The notes beneath the pieces were generated by a model. The model was not told the origin of the DNA, made no database searches, and saw only the letters and a program-made list of their open reading frames with translations. Of a DNA stretch of 12,359 nt, positions 4,312 through 11,104 are shown one piece after another; position 1 is the first letter of the stretch, and each line of letters opens with the position of its first letter. A program made the position numbers and the translations under genes. The DNA lies in contig JAXMLA010000334.1 in the NCBI GenBank assembly GCA_034370465.1, forward strand, positions 1 through 12,359, given 5' to 3'. The DNA is from UBA2197 sp034370465. Its GTDB lineage: Bacteria > Desulfobacterota > Desulfuromonadia > Desulfuromonadales > UBA2197.

Positions 4312-5145
4312 ATGAGGAAAATCTGGCGTCTTTTGCTGCTGGCGTTGTTGCTGAATGCGACCCTGGCGACGGTTGTTCTGGCGCGCCCTGTTTATCTGGC
4401 GGATGGCGGGATCATCGAAGCACAAAAGGTCTGGCAGGAAGACGGCCGGGTCTATGTCCTCCTCAATCGCGATAGCCTGATCTTCTTCCCTCCGCAAGAG
4501 ATCAACCTGCAAAAGACCTTTGCTCAAAAGAAGCAGGTTGCAAAGACGAAAGCGGTCGCCAAGAGTGTCGAGGTGCCGGCAACCACCGCCCCCGCCCCCG
4601 CCGCTGGCGCGGTCGCGGTCGCGGTCGCGGAAAAACCGGCAACTGCGGCCGGGACCGCGGTGAAATCAGCGCCAGCGCCGGCTGTGCCTGCACCCGCCGT
4701 GAAAACAGCGCCGCCCCGTCCGGTGGTCGCACCGCCGGCCGAAGAAAAGTTTCCGGAGATGCTCGCCTTCGCCTTTCTCGGCGCTGGTCTGCTCTTTATC
4801 CTGCTCATCATCGCCTCCTTCTGGAAAGTCTTCGAGAAGGCCGGCGAGGCCGGGTGGAAGAGTCTGATCCCGATCTATAACCTCTTCGTCCTGTTGCGGA
4901 TTGCCGGTTGCCCGAGCTGGTGGCTGCTGATGTTCTTTCTGCCGGTGGTGAATATCTACTTTTTGGTGGTCATGCACATTCGCCTCGCCGAGAAGTTCGA
5001 CAGATCACCCCTCTTCGGCTTCGCTCTCTGCTTCCTCGGTTTTATCTTCTTTCCGATCCTTGCTTTTGGTTCGGCGACTTATGAGGGGGACGAGGCAGAC
5101 TTTACCTTTGCCGAGGAAGATAGCTGGGAGGAAGAGCGCCCATGA
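4312..5145 (+). CDS. Secreted/membrane protein with Ala/Pro-rich linker and DUF5684-like domain
   Basis: A 277-residue protein of unknown function in four parts. Residues 1-24 are a signal peptide (MRK, a long Leu run, then VVLA before Arg25). Residues 25-70 form a small predicted beta-rich segment (VYLADGGIIEAQKVW ... VYVLLNRDSLIFFPPQEINL) that would lie outside the inner membrane. Residues 72-146 are a low-complexity Ala/Pro/Val/Lys linker. Residues 148-254 contain three membrane helices (about 150-170, 203-222 and 234-254) with WKVFEKAGEAGWKSLIPIYNLFVLLRIAG, the pattern of DUF5684 membrane domains. The tail is strongly acidic. The linker DNA includes a GCGGTC tandem repeat (about 4609-4630) that could vary in length. 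The start has AAAGGAG 11 bases upstream. It is monocistronic, ending in the bidirectional terminator shared with asnS. Confidence 0.75.
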   Translation: MRKIWRLLLLALLLNATLATVVLARPVYLADGGIIEAQKVWQEDGRVYVLLNRDSLIFFPPQEINLQKTFAQKKQVAKTKAVAKSVEVPATTAPAPAAGAVAVAVAEKPATAAGTAVKSAPAPAVPAPAVKTAPPRPVVAPPAEEKFPEMLAFAFLGAGLLFILLIIASFWKVFEKAGEAGWKSLIPIYNLFVLLRIAGCPSWWLLMFFLPVVNIYFLVVMHIRLAEKFDRSPLFGFALCFLGFIFFPILAFGSATYEGDEADFTFAEEDSWEEERP

Positions 5146-5151
5146 TCAAAA

Positions 5152-5182
5152 CGCCGCCCGTGATCTGAATTCACGGGCGGCG
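5152..5182. terminator. Bidirectional terminator between the DUF5684 gene and asnS
   Basis: CGCCGCCCGTGA (5152-5163) and TCACGGGCGGCG (5171-5182) form a perfect 12-bp G+C-rich stem with a 7-base loop. TGTTTTA follows on the plus strand and TTTTGATC on the minus strand, so it can stop both converging transcripts. It lies 6 bases from each stop codon. Confidence 0.85.
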
Positions 5183-5187
5183 CTGTT

Positions 5188-6576
5188 TTAGAACTTCGCA
5201 CTCCCCGGCGTGCGCGGAAAGGGGATGACATCACGGATATTCTCCATCCCTGACAGGTACATGATCAGCCGCTCAAAGCCGAGGCCAAAGCCGGCGTGCG
5301 GACAACTCCCCCAGCGCCGGGTTTCGAGATACCACCACAGCGCTTCCTGCGATACCCCCTTCTTCGTCATCTGCGCCCGCAGTACCTCCTCCCGCTCTTC
5401 CCGCTGACTGCCGCCGATAATCTCGCCGACCCGTGGTACCAGCAGATCCATCGCCGCGACCGTGCGCCCGTCATCACTGAGGCGCATGTAAAAGGCCTTG
5501 AGCTCGGCCGGGTAATCGGTGACAAAGAGCGGTCCGCCGATGATCTCTTCGGTGAGATAGCGTTCGTGTTCGCTCTGCAGATCGCAGCCCCAGGCGACCG
5601 GGTATTCGAAGGCCTTGCTGCTGCGCAGCAGCCGCTCCACCGCCTCAGTGTACGTCATGGTGGCAAAGGAGGCGGTAGCCAAGGCTTCGAGGCGGACGAT
5701 GAGCCCCGGTTCGATCCGGTCGTTGAAGAAACTCAGATCTTCGCCGCATTCGTTGAGGGCAAAGGTGACGAGATAGCGGAGGAAGTCCTCGGCCAGGGCG
5801 CAGTCATCGGTGAGATCGGCAAAGGCCATCTCCGGCTCGATCATCCAGAACTCGGCGGCGTGGCGGCTGGTGTGGGAATCCTCGGCGCGAAAGGTCGGCC
5901 CGAAGGTGTAGATGTCGCCGAGAGCCAGGGCGCAGAGCTCCCCTTCGAGCTGGCCGGAGACGGTGAGTCCGGTCTTCTCTCCGAAGAAGTCGGCCTTCCA
6001 GTCGATCTCCCCGTCGCGCCGCGGCGGCGTCTGCGGGTCAAGGGTGGTGACGCGGAAGAGTTCGCCCGCTCCTTCGCAGTCGCTGGCGGTGATGATCGGC
6101 GTATGGACATAAGTGAAGCCGCGCTCGCGGAAGAAGCGGTGCACAGCAAAGGACAAGGCGCTGCGCAGGCGGAAGACCGCACTGAAGGTGTTGGCGCGGG
6201 GGCGAAGATGGGCAATGGTGCGGAGATATTCGAGCGAGTGCCGCTTTTTCTGCAACGGGAAGCTTTCATCGGCCGGGCCGAGGAGGGTGAGCGCCGTTGC
6301 GCGCAGTTCCCAGGCCTGACCCGCAGCCGGGGAGGGGATGAGTTCTCCCTGCACCGCCAGACAGGCTCCGGTGCCGAGGCCGGCCGCATCAAGGCCGGCC
6401 AGATCGGGGGCGGCGACGATCTGCAACGAGGTCAGGCATGAGCCATCGTTCAATTCGATAAAGGCGACCTCTTTACCGCGCCGGATGGTCCGCACCCAGC
6501 CACAGACGTTGACAGCGGGCTGGGTGGTTGTTCCGGCCAGGAGTTCTTTGATACGGATTCGATTCATTCTGGTCAT
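5188..6576 (-). CDS. asnS: Asparagine--tRNA ligase
   Basis: Charges tRNA-Asn with asparagine in the cytoplasm. The 462-residue length matches bacterial AsnS (about 466). Residues 22-100 are the OB-fold anticodon-binding domain (CGWVRTIRRGKEVAFIELNDG). The class II catalytic core has motif 2 FRAE at 229-232 with the following SRHAAEFWMIEPEM, and motif 3 GFGLGFER at 429-436. It ends in the AsnS-typical NIRDVIPFPRTPGSAKF. The absence of the large GAD insertion argues against bacterial AspS. I place the start at 6576 (MTRMNRI) because GGGAGG lies 4 bases upstream; the ATG at 6567 is a possible alternative. The frame is open to 6606, but that extension overlaps the ribosome binding site. It lies downstream of ilvE, separated by a terminator. 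I see no clear promoter in the gap. Confidence 0.95.
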   Translation of the reverse strand: MTRMNRIRIKELLAGTTTQPAVNVCGWVRTIRRGKEVAFIELNDGSCLTSLQIVAAPDLAGLDAAGLGTGACLAVQGELIPSPAAGQAWELRATALTLLGPADESFPLQKKRHSLEYLRTIAHLRPRANTFSAVFRLRSALSFAVHRFFRERGFTYVHTPIITASDCEGAGELFRVTTLDPQTPPRRDGEIDWKADFFGEKTGLTVSGQLEGELCALALGDIYTFGPTFRAEDSHTSRHAAEFWMIEPEMAFADLTDDCALAEDFLRYLVTFALNECGEDLSFFNDRIEPGLIVRLEALATASFATMTYTEAVERLLRSSKAFEYPVAWGCDLQSEHERYLTEEIIGGPLFVTDYPAELKAFYMRLSDDGRTVAAMDLLVPRVGEIIGGSQREEREEVLRAQMTKKGVSQEALWWYLETRRWGSCPHAGFGLGFERLIMYLSGMENIRDVIPFPRTPGSAKF

Positions 6577-6615
6577 ACAACCTCCCGGTAATTCCGCTCC
6601 ATCCAACTGTTAAGC

Positions 6616-6649
6616 AAACGGGGCGGCTCAATGCTGAGTCGCCCCGTTT
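6616..6649 (-). terminator. Terminator of ilvE
   Basis: AAACGGGGCGGCTCA (6616-6630) and TGAGTCGCCCCGTTT (6635-6649) pair over 15 positions with one G-T wobble and an ATGC loop. On the minus strand it begins about 25 bases after the ilvE stop codon and precedes the asnS start by about 40 bases. The following T run is weak (GTTTGCTT), but the stem is very stable. Confidence 0.75.
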
Positions 6650-6673
6650 ATGAGTCGTTACGCAAAACCCAAA

Positions 6674-7741
6674 TCAGAAGATCTCGTTCCAGCCGTGCGG
6701 GTCCGCGACCCGGCCGTTCTGGATGCCGGTGAGGGTCTGATAGAGTTTCATCGTCAGATCGCCGATGGACTTGCCGTCGCCGAAGGTGACGGTGCGATCG
6801 CGATAGGTGAACTGCCCGACCGGCGAGACGACGGCGGCAGTGCCGGTGCCGAAGGCTTCGGTGAGACGGCCGCTGCTGACGCCGTCGAGGATCTCGTCGA
6901 TGGAGAGGGCGCGCTCTTCGATGGTCAGGCCGAAATCGTTGACCAGCGCCAGGACCGAACGGCGGGTGATGCCGTCGAGGATCGTCCCTTTCAAGGGGGA
7001 GGTAACGACCTTGCCGTCGTAAAGGAAGCAGATATTGGAGCTGCCGACCTCTTCGACATATTTACGCTCGACGCCGTCGAGCCAAAGGACCTGATCAAAA
7101 CCCTTCTTCGCTGCTTCCTGCGAGGCCTTGAGACTGCTGGCGTAGTTGCCGCCGGTCTTGGCTTCGCCGGTGCCGCCCGGTGCCACCCGGACGTATTCAT
7201 CGGAGATCCAGATCTTCACCGGGGCAAGGCCGCCGGAATAGTAAGCACCGACCGGGGAGAGGATGATGTAGCAGAGATAGGTCTCGGAGGGGCGGACGCC
7301 AAGATAGGGATCGGTGGCGATCATCGTCGGACGGATGTAGAGGCTGGTTCCGTCGGTCTGGGGAATCCAGTCGGCTTCGAGGCGCACCAGTTCCTTGATC
7401 GCCTTGAGGAAGAAGGCTTCATCGACCGGTGGCATGCTCATCCGCTCGGCGCTGCGATTGAGCCGGCGGATATTATCCTGGGGACGAAAGAGGGCAATCT
7501 GTCCGCCCGCGCGGCGAAAGGCTTTCAGTCCTTCAAAGATCTCCTGGGCATAGTGCAGAACCGCGCAGGCCGGATCGAGGGCAAAGGGGCCGTACGGCTC
7601 GATGCGGGCGGAGTGCCAACCGAGATCGGCACTGTACTCCATGACGAACATCCGGTCGGTAAAGAGCTTGCCGAAACCGAGTTTCGATTCATCACTGTAT
7701 TTGGCTTTGGGCGAAGTCAGGGGGTGAATTCTGATATTCAT
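6674..7741 (-). CDS. ilvE: Branched-chain amino acid aminotransferase
   Basis: Catalyses the last step of leucine, isoleucine and valine synthesis, moving the amino group from glutamate to the branched 2-oxo acid with pyridoxal phosphate. The 355-residue protein is of fold type IV, long (BCAT-like) form. It has FEGLKAFR at 69-76, IRPTMIATDPYLGV at 136-149, GGNYASSLKA with PLP-lysine Lys205, and VEEVGSSN near 229-236, where Glu231 should contact the pyridine nitrogen. A Gly-Thr-Gly-Thr loop that binds phosphate follows near the C terminus. I choose the ATG at 7741 because GGAGG lies 5 bases upstream; the upstream ATG at 7753 would remove that site from the leader. It has its own candidate promoter and a strong terminator, so it is probably transcribed alone. 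Confidence 0.95.
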   Translation of the reverse strand: MNIRIHPLTSPKAKYSDESKLGFGKLFTDRMFVMEYSADLGWHSARIEPYGPFALDPACAVLHYAQEIFEGLKAFRRAGGQIALFRPQDNIRRLNRSAERMSMPPVDEAFFLKAIKELVRLEADWIPQTDGTSLYIRPTMIATDPYLGVRPSETYLCYIILSPVGAYYSGGLAPVKIWISDEYVRVAPGGTGEAKTGGNYASSLKASQEAAKKGFDQVLWLDGVERKYVEEVGSSNICFLYDGKVVTSPLKGTILDGITRRSVLALVNDFGLTIEERALSIDEILDGVSSGRLTEAFGTGTAAVVSPVGQFTYRDRTVTFGDGKSIGDLTMKLYQTLTGIQNGRVADPHGWNEIF

Positions 7742-7780
7742 GAGCGCCTCCATGCGATCGATTTAACTTGAGATTTTTTC

Positions 7781-7809
7781 TATTTAGCACAGCGGCAGAG
7801 CGCTGGCAA
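7781..7809 (-). promoter_or_regulatory. Candidate ilvE promoter
   Basis: On the minus strand, TTGCCA (7804-7809, five of six matches) lies 17 bases before TAAATA (7781-7786, a weak -10). Transcription would start near 7774, about 33 bases before the ATG. The -35 is good and the -10 poor, so this is tentative. The remaining bases of the 7742-7827 gap show no hairpin. Confidence 0.4.
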
Positions 7810-7827
7810 GGAGGAAAGATGTAAGCC

Positions 7828-8715
7828 TTAGAGACGCCAGCGGTCATGCACCCAGAACCACTGCTCCGGGGCTCGGCGCACCGCCTCTTCGATCTTGTCC
7901 GTCAGCAGTTGCGTTGCCGCAACCACCGTCTCGGGGGAGGGATTCGCCTCCTGCGGGAAGGTAATCGGCGGTGCAAAGACAATCTCGTAGCGGTGGTCCG
8001 GGAGTCGCCAGCTGAAGGTCGGAACGATCGGGGTCCCTTGTTTGATCGCCATCAGGGCGATGATCGGCGTGGCAATGACCGGACGCTGGAAAAAGTTGAC
8101 GACGACCCCTTCCAGCGGTGAGACCCGTTGGTCGATGAGGACGGCGACCGCCCGATTTTCCTGAAGGGAACGTAATATTTTCCGGGCAGCGCGTCTCTTT
8201 TCGATCCAGCGTGCGCCGGCCGACTCACGCAGCGCCATGATGCGCTTCTCAACCAGGGGATTTTTCATCCGTTTGTAGATGGCGTCGGTGGGGATATTGT
8301 GCAGGGGCATCAAGATGGAGCCGGCTTCCCAGAAACCGATATGGCCGGTGAGGAGGAAACACCCTTGCCCGCGCGCCAACGCTTGTTGCACATGTTCGAG
8401 ACCGGTGAGGACAAAGCTTTCCTTGAGCGTTTGCGGATCGCGATAGAGATCAAGCCGGAGCATCTCGACCGCACCGAGCCCCATCTGCCGAAAATTTTCC
8501 CGCAACAGCAGCCGGCATTCTTCTTCCCTCTTTTCCGGGAAGGCCCGGCGCAGATTTTCCCGCGCCTTGCTGCGGCGTTGCGGCTGGGCAAAATAGATCA
8601 AGGTACCGAGCGCACTCCCGAGACGGAGCGCCAGCGCTAACGGCAGGGCGCGAACAAAGGCAAAAAGGAGGAGAAAGAGGGCGTATTCGCAGCGATATTT
8701 AAGCGGTTTAAACAT
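7828..8715 (-). CDS. Lysophospholipid/lipid A acyltransferase, LpxL (HtrB)-like
   Basis: An inner-membrane acyltransferase expected to add a secondary acyl chain to lipid A or a related glycolipid from acyl-ACP. The 295-residue length is typical. An N-terminal hydrophobic segment (about 11-42, YALFLLLFAFVRALPLALAL) anchors it. The HX4E catalytic motif is His125-Ile-Gly-Phe-Trp-Glu130 in LLTGHIGFWE. The segment VLIDQRVSPLEGVVVNFFQRP and the C-terminal WFWVHDRWRL are classic for LpxL/LpxM. The start at 8715 is preceded by GAGG with a 4-base gap and lies 6 bases after the M16 peptidase stop, so the two genes should be co-transcribed. Which acyl position or chain is used cannot be told from sequence, so no exact symbol is given. 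Confidence 0.9.
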   Translation of the reverse strand: MFKPLKYRCEYALFLLLFAFVRALPLALALRLGSALGTLIYFAQPQRRSKARENLRRAFPEKREEECRLLLRENFRQMGLGAVEMLRLDLYRDPQTLKESFVLTGLEHVQQALARGQGCFLLTGHIGFWEAGSILMPLHNIPTDAIYKRMKNPLVEKRIMALRESAGARWIEKRRAARKILRSLQENRAVAVLIDQRVSPLEGVVVNFFQRPVIATPIIALMAIKQGTPIVPTFSWRLPDHRYEIVFAPPITFPQEANPSPETVVAATQLLTDKIEEAVRRAPEQWFWVHDRWRL

Positions 8716-8721
8716 GTCGCC

Positions 8722-10041
8722 TCAGGATGGTTCGGTTATTGTTCTCCCGGTCATGCCGAAAGCGGCAAGGAGGGTGGCAATCTCGCCCTGGTCGCGGCGG
8801 CGGAAGGGACCGACGACGGCCAGCTTCAAACACTGCGGGGTGAGCAGTTCCCGTGCCGCCCTTTGCAGAGAGTCGGCACTCAGGTCGATGACCGCTTGGC
8901 GATCGTCTTCGGTTGTCCGCAGGGTGCCACATAACTCCCCCCAACCGTAGCGGGTCGCCATTTCGTCAGTATGATCCTGCGAGAAATCGAGATCGTAAAG
9001 GTAAGTTGCCTTGAGTCGCTCCAGTTCTTCCCCACTGACCGGGCTGGTGCGGATCTCCTCCAGAACCTTGAGGACTTCCCGGATCGCTGCCACCAGATTC
9101 TCGGGAGCGACGGCGAGGTCGATAGAGAGGCAGCCGCTTTCGGCAAAGAGGGAGAGGGCGGCATCGACGCTGTAGGTCAGCCCCAACTCTTCGCGCAGGC
9201 GCAGCAACAGGCGCGAGGTGCCGCCGCAGGTGAGGAGGCGGCGCAGGACGCGCAGCTCCATCTGGCGGGGATCGCTGCGTCCCGGCAAACGAAAGGCGAG
9301 CTGGACGCCGACCTGGGAATCGGAGTCGTGTACCCAGACACTTTCCGGTCCAGACTGCTCTTGCACCGGTTCCGACCAGAGGCGGGGGAGGGGAGCCGGC
9401 GAGCCTTGCCAGTCGGCAAAGGCGGCGCTGATCGCCTGCTGGGCGGCAGAGTGGGTCAGGGCGCCGGCAATCGCAATCACCGTATTGTGCGGCGTGTAGA
9501 AGGTCTGGTGATGCCGCTGCAGGGCGGTGATCTCCAGCGCTGCCAGCGAATCACGGGTGCCGATCGTCGGCTGGCTCAAGGGGTGCCCCGGCCACAGGAG
9601 GCGGGAGGTGAGGTTGTCGGCATTGATCTCGATCCCCTGCTCGTTATAGTCCTCCAGAGCTTCTTCCATAATGATGCGCCGTTCCACTTCGATCCCTTGT
9701 AGCAGCGGCCGGCGCAGCAAAGAGGCGAAGAGTTGGGCGCAGAGGTCGAGGCGATCCGGGTGAAAACGGGTGTGATAGCAGGTGGCTTCAGCGTCGGTAC
9801 TGGCGTTGACAGCGCCGCCGATCGATTCAAAGGCGGCTTCGAGGCAGAAACTCTTCGGATAATCTTCGGTGCCGCGAAAGAGCATATGTTCGAGAAAATG
9901 CGATATTCCCCCCTCGTCTTCGGTTTCGTAGCGGCTGCCGACACCGACATAGCAGAGCATCTCGGCGCTGTGCAGGTGCGGCATTTCGATCGTCAATAAA
10001 CGTAAACCATTGGGGAAGCGTTCGAGCTGAAATTCAGGCAT
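8722..10041 (-). CDS. M16-family zinc metallopeptidase
   Basis: A 439-residue peptidase of the pitrilysin/processing-peptidase type (M16B size, two homologous halves). The inverted zinc motif HFLEH gives His48, Glu51 and His52. The third ligand is one of the Glu residues at 126-127 in RRIIMEEALEDYNEQG, about 75 residues downstream as expected. The second half (about 240-439) begins with SQVGVQLAFRLPG and has lost the zinc site, as usual. No signal peptide is seen. The start at 10041 matches the family N-terminus (LERFPNGLRLLTIEMP), but no good ribosome binding site precedes it, and no promoter is evident after the terminator at 10081-10109. It is followed after 6 bases by the acyltransferase gene. 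The substrate is unknown. Confidence 0.92.
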   Translation of the reverse strand: MPEFQLERFPNGLRLLTIEMPHLHSAEMLCYVGVGSRYETEDEGGISHFLEHMLFRGTEDYPKSFCLEAAFESIGGAVNASTDAEATCYHTRFHPDRLDLCAQLFASLLRRPLLQGIEVERRIIMEEALEDYNEQGIEINADNLTSRLLWPGHPLSQPTIGTRDSLAALEITALQRHHQTFYTPHNTVIAIAGALTHSAAQQAISAAFADWQGSPAPLPRLWSEPVQEQSGPESVWVHDSDSQVGVQLAFRLPGRSDPRQMELRVLRRLLTCGGTSRLLLRLREELGLTYSVDAALSLFAESGCLSIDLAVAPENLVAAIREVLKVLEEIRTSPVSGEELERLKATYLYDLDFSQDHTDEMATRYGWGELCGTLRTTEDDRQAVIDLSADSLQRAARELLTPQCLKLAVVGPFRRRDQGEIATLLAAFGMTGRTITEPS

Positions 10042-10080
10042 TGAATAAGGACCAGATCCAGGCCAAAGCCGGATAAAAAA

Positions 10081-10109
10081 GGAGATGACAGGTCTTCCCT
10101 GCCATCTCC
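10081..10109 (-). terminator. Intrinsic terminator after the lipoprotein gene
   Basis: GGAGATGACAGG (10081-10092) pairs with CCTGCCATCTCC (10098-10109), with one internal A-C mismatch and a 5-base loop. On the minus strand it is followed directly by TTTTTT (10075-10080), a textbook T run. It ends about 35 bases before the M16 peptidase start, so that gene would need read-through or its own promoter. Confidence 0.85.
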
Positions 10110-10149
10110 GTAGCCTAAGTATTGCCGCGTCGCGTTACAGGATTCAGGA

Positions 10150-10977
10150 TCAGTAAGGGCGGCGGGACTTGCCGCTTTGATATTCACCGCTGAAGGGTTC
10201 GACGATGATGGTGATCTCTGCGCTGCTCTGCCCCTTCTCTATCGTCACCGCGTCTTCGCTGCGGCCATAGGGTTCACCGGGGCGCGGCATATCATAGACG
10301 TGCAGGCGGGCAGCGAGATAGTAGCTGCCCCCCTTGGGGAGGTAGATGGTAAAGTGGCCGTCGTTATCGGAGAGGGTCGAGACATAATCGGGGAGCCGTT
10401 TGAGATCGGCATCGTTGTAAGCCATACCAAAGGCGCCGAAGACCGGCTTCCCTTCTTTGTCGACGATGCGGCCGTGGATGGCGGTATCGGTTTCGAGCGA
10501 GGCAACATCGCGTTTAAAGAACATCGGATTGTTGATCAATACGACCGGCAGATCGACCACCGCAAGTTTTCCGGCAACGACGTCGGTGACGACGCGCTGG
10601 TGTTCGGAGTAGTAATCACCGGGGGAGAGGGGGCCGGTCGGATTGCCGCTGCCGCGTTTGCGGGCGACGACAAAGTAAGTCCCCGGCGGTACATTGACTT
10701 GATAATGACCGTCGGCGTCGGTCGGATTTGACATGGTATGGGACGGGCCGAGGAGGTTGGAGACGGTGTCGGCATAGATATTGACATAGGCATCGGCGAG
10801 GCCGGAACCATCTGCTCGCATAAACACCCGGCCGCTGATGCCGGTCTCGCCGTTGCCGTCGATATATTTGGCGACGCGGGTCGTCCCCGGGATGCTCGTT
10901 GGACCGCCGAAAGGACTACAGGCCGCAAGGAGAAGGAGCAGGAACATCGAGAATGAAACGAGACAAAGGGCGCGCAT
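10150..10977 (-). CDS. Lipoprotein with two carboxypeptidase-regulatory-like repeats
   Basis: A 275-residue predicted lipoprotein. MRALCLVSFSMFLLLLLAAC is a type II signal peptide with lipobox Leu-Ala-Ala-Cys20. After a short linker there are two Ig-like repeats of the CarboxypepD_reg type, at about 47-106 and 166-225. Each opens with GxxGRV/I and contains a (D)xDGHY/F turn and a PxGxYY/F strand (NVPPGTYFVVA; YLPKGGSYYLAA). No enzyme motif is seen. Such domains usually mediate binding or structure at the cell surface or periplasm. I choose the ATG at 10977 because AGGAGG lies 7 bases upstream and the signal peptide begins there; the longer frame to 11025 would bury the signal peptide. It is divergent from the MTHFR-like gene with interlocked promoters, and ends in a strong terminator. 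Confidence 0.82.
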   Translation of the reverse strand: MRALCLVSFSMFLLLLLAACSPFGGPTSIPGTTRVAKYIDGNGETGISGRVFMRADGSGLADAYVNIYADTVSNLLGPSHTMSNPTDADGHYQVNVPPGTYFVVARKRGSGNPTGPLSPGDYYSEHQRVVTDVVAGKLAVVDLPVVLINNPMFFKRDVASLETDTAIHGRIVDKEGKPVFGAFGMAYNDADLKRLPDYVSTLSDNDGHFTIYLPKGGSYYLAARLHVYDMPRPGEPYGRSEDAVTIEKGQSSAEITIIVEPFSGEYQSGKSRRPY

Positions 10978-11018
10978 AAACAATCCTCCTGAAGGGGGTT
11001 CCGAGCTTGAGAGTTGCT

Positions 11019-11046
11019 TTGACATTCTAACGGTTTTGGCTAAAAT
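11019..11046 (+). promoter_or_regulatory. Promoter of the MTHFR-like gene
   Basis: TTGACA (11019-11024) and TAAAAT (11041-11046) are separated by 16 bases. Transcription would start near 11053, about 50 bases before the ATG at 11105. It overlaps the opposite promoter at 11024-11051 almost completely. Confidence 0.65.
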
Positions 11047-11051
11047 GTCAA
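11024..11051 (-). promoter_or_regulatory. Promoter of the lipoprotein gene
   Basis: On the minus strand, TTGACA (11046-11051) and TAGAAT (11024-11029) are separated by 16 bases. Transcription would start near 11017, about 40 bases before the ATG at 10977. It shares its DNA with the plus-strand promoter, so one RNA polymerase should exclude the other. Confidence 0.65.
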
Positions 11052-11104
11052 AATCTTCGCGCCGCTGACACCTTCCCCGGCGCTATTTTTGACTGTGAGG
11101 TTGC

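Larger units (their letters stand above)
11018..11052. repeat. Inverted repeat in the divergent promoter region
   Basis: TTTGACATT (11018-11026) and AATGTCAAA (11044-11052) form a perfect 9-bp dyad with a 17-base spacer. Each arm holds the -35 hexamer of one divergent promoter plus part of the -10 hexamer of the other. The dyad may simply result from the two promoters being superimposed, or may also bind a regulator. Confidence 0.65.

Noticed and set aside
5296..6441. 381-codon plus-strand frame opposite asnS
   Set aside because: Antisense to a well-supported AsnS with class II motifs. The peptide has low-complexity Glu/Gly/Ala character typical of shadow frames.
6650..7771. 373-codon plus-strand frame opposite ilvE
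   Set aside because: Antisense to a complete BCAT with PLP lysine. The frame would also begin inside the ilvE terminator region without a ribosome binding site.
8971..9702. 243-codon plus-strand frame opposite the M16 peptidase gene
   Set aside because: Shadow of the M16 coding region; no start signal.
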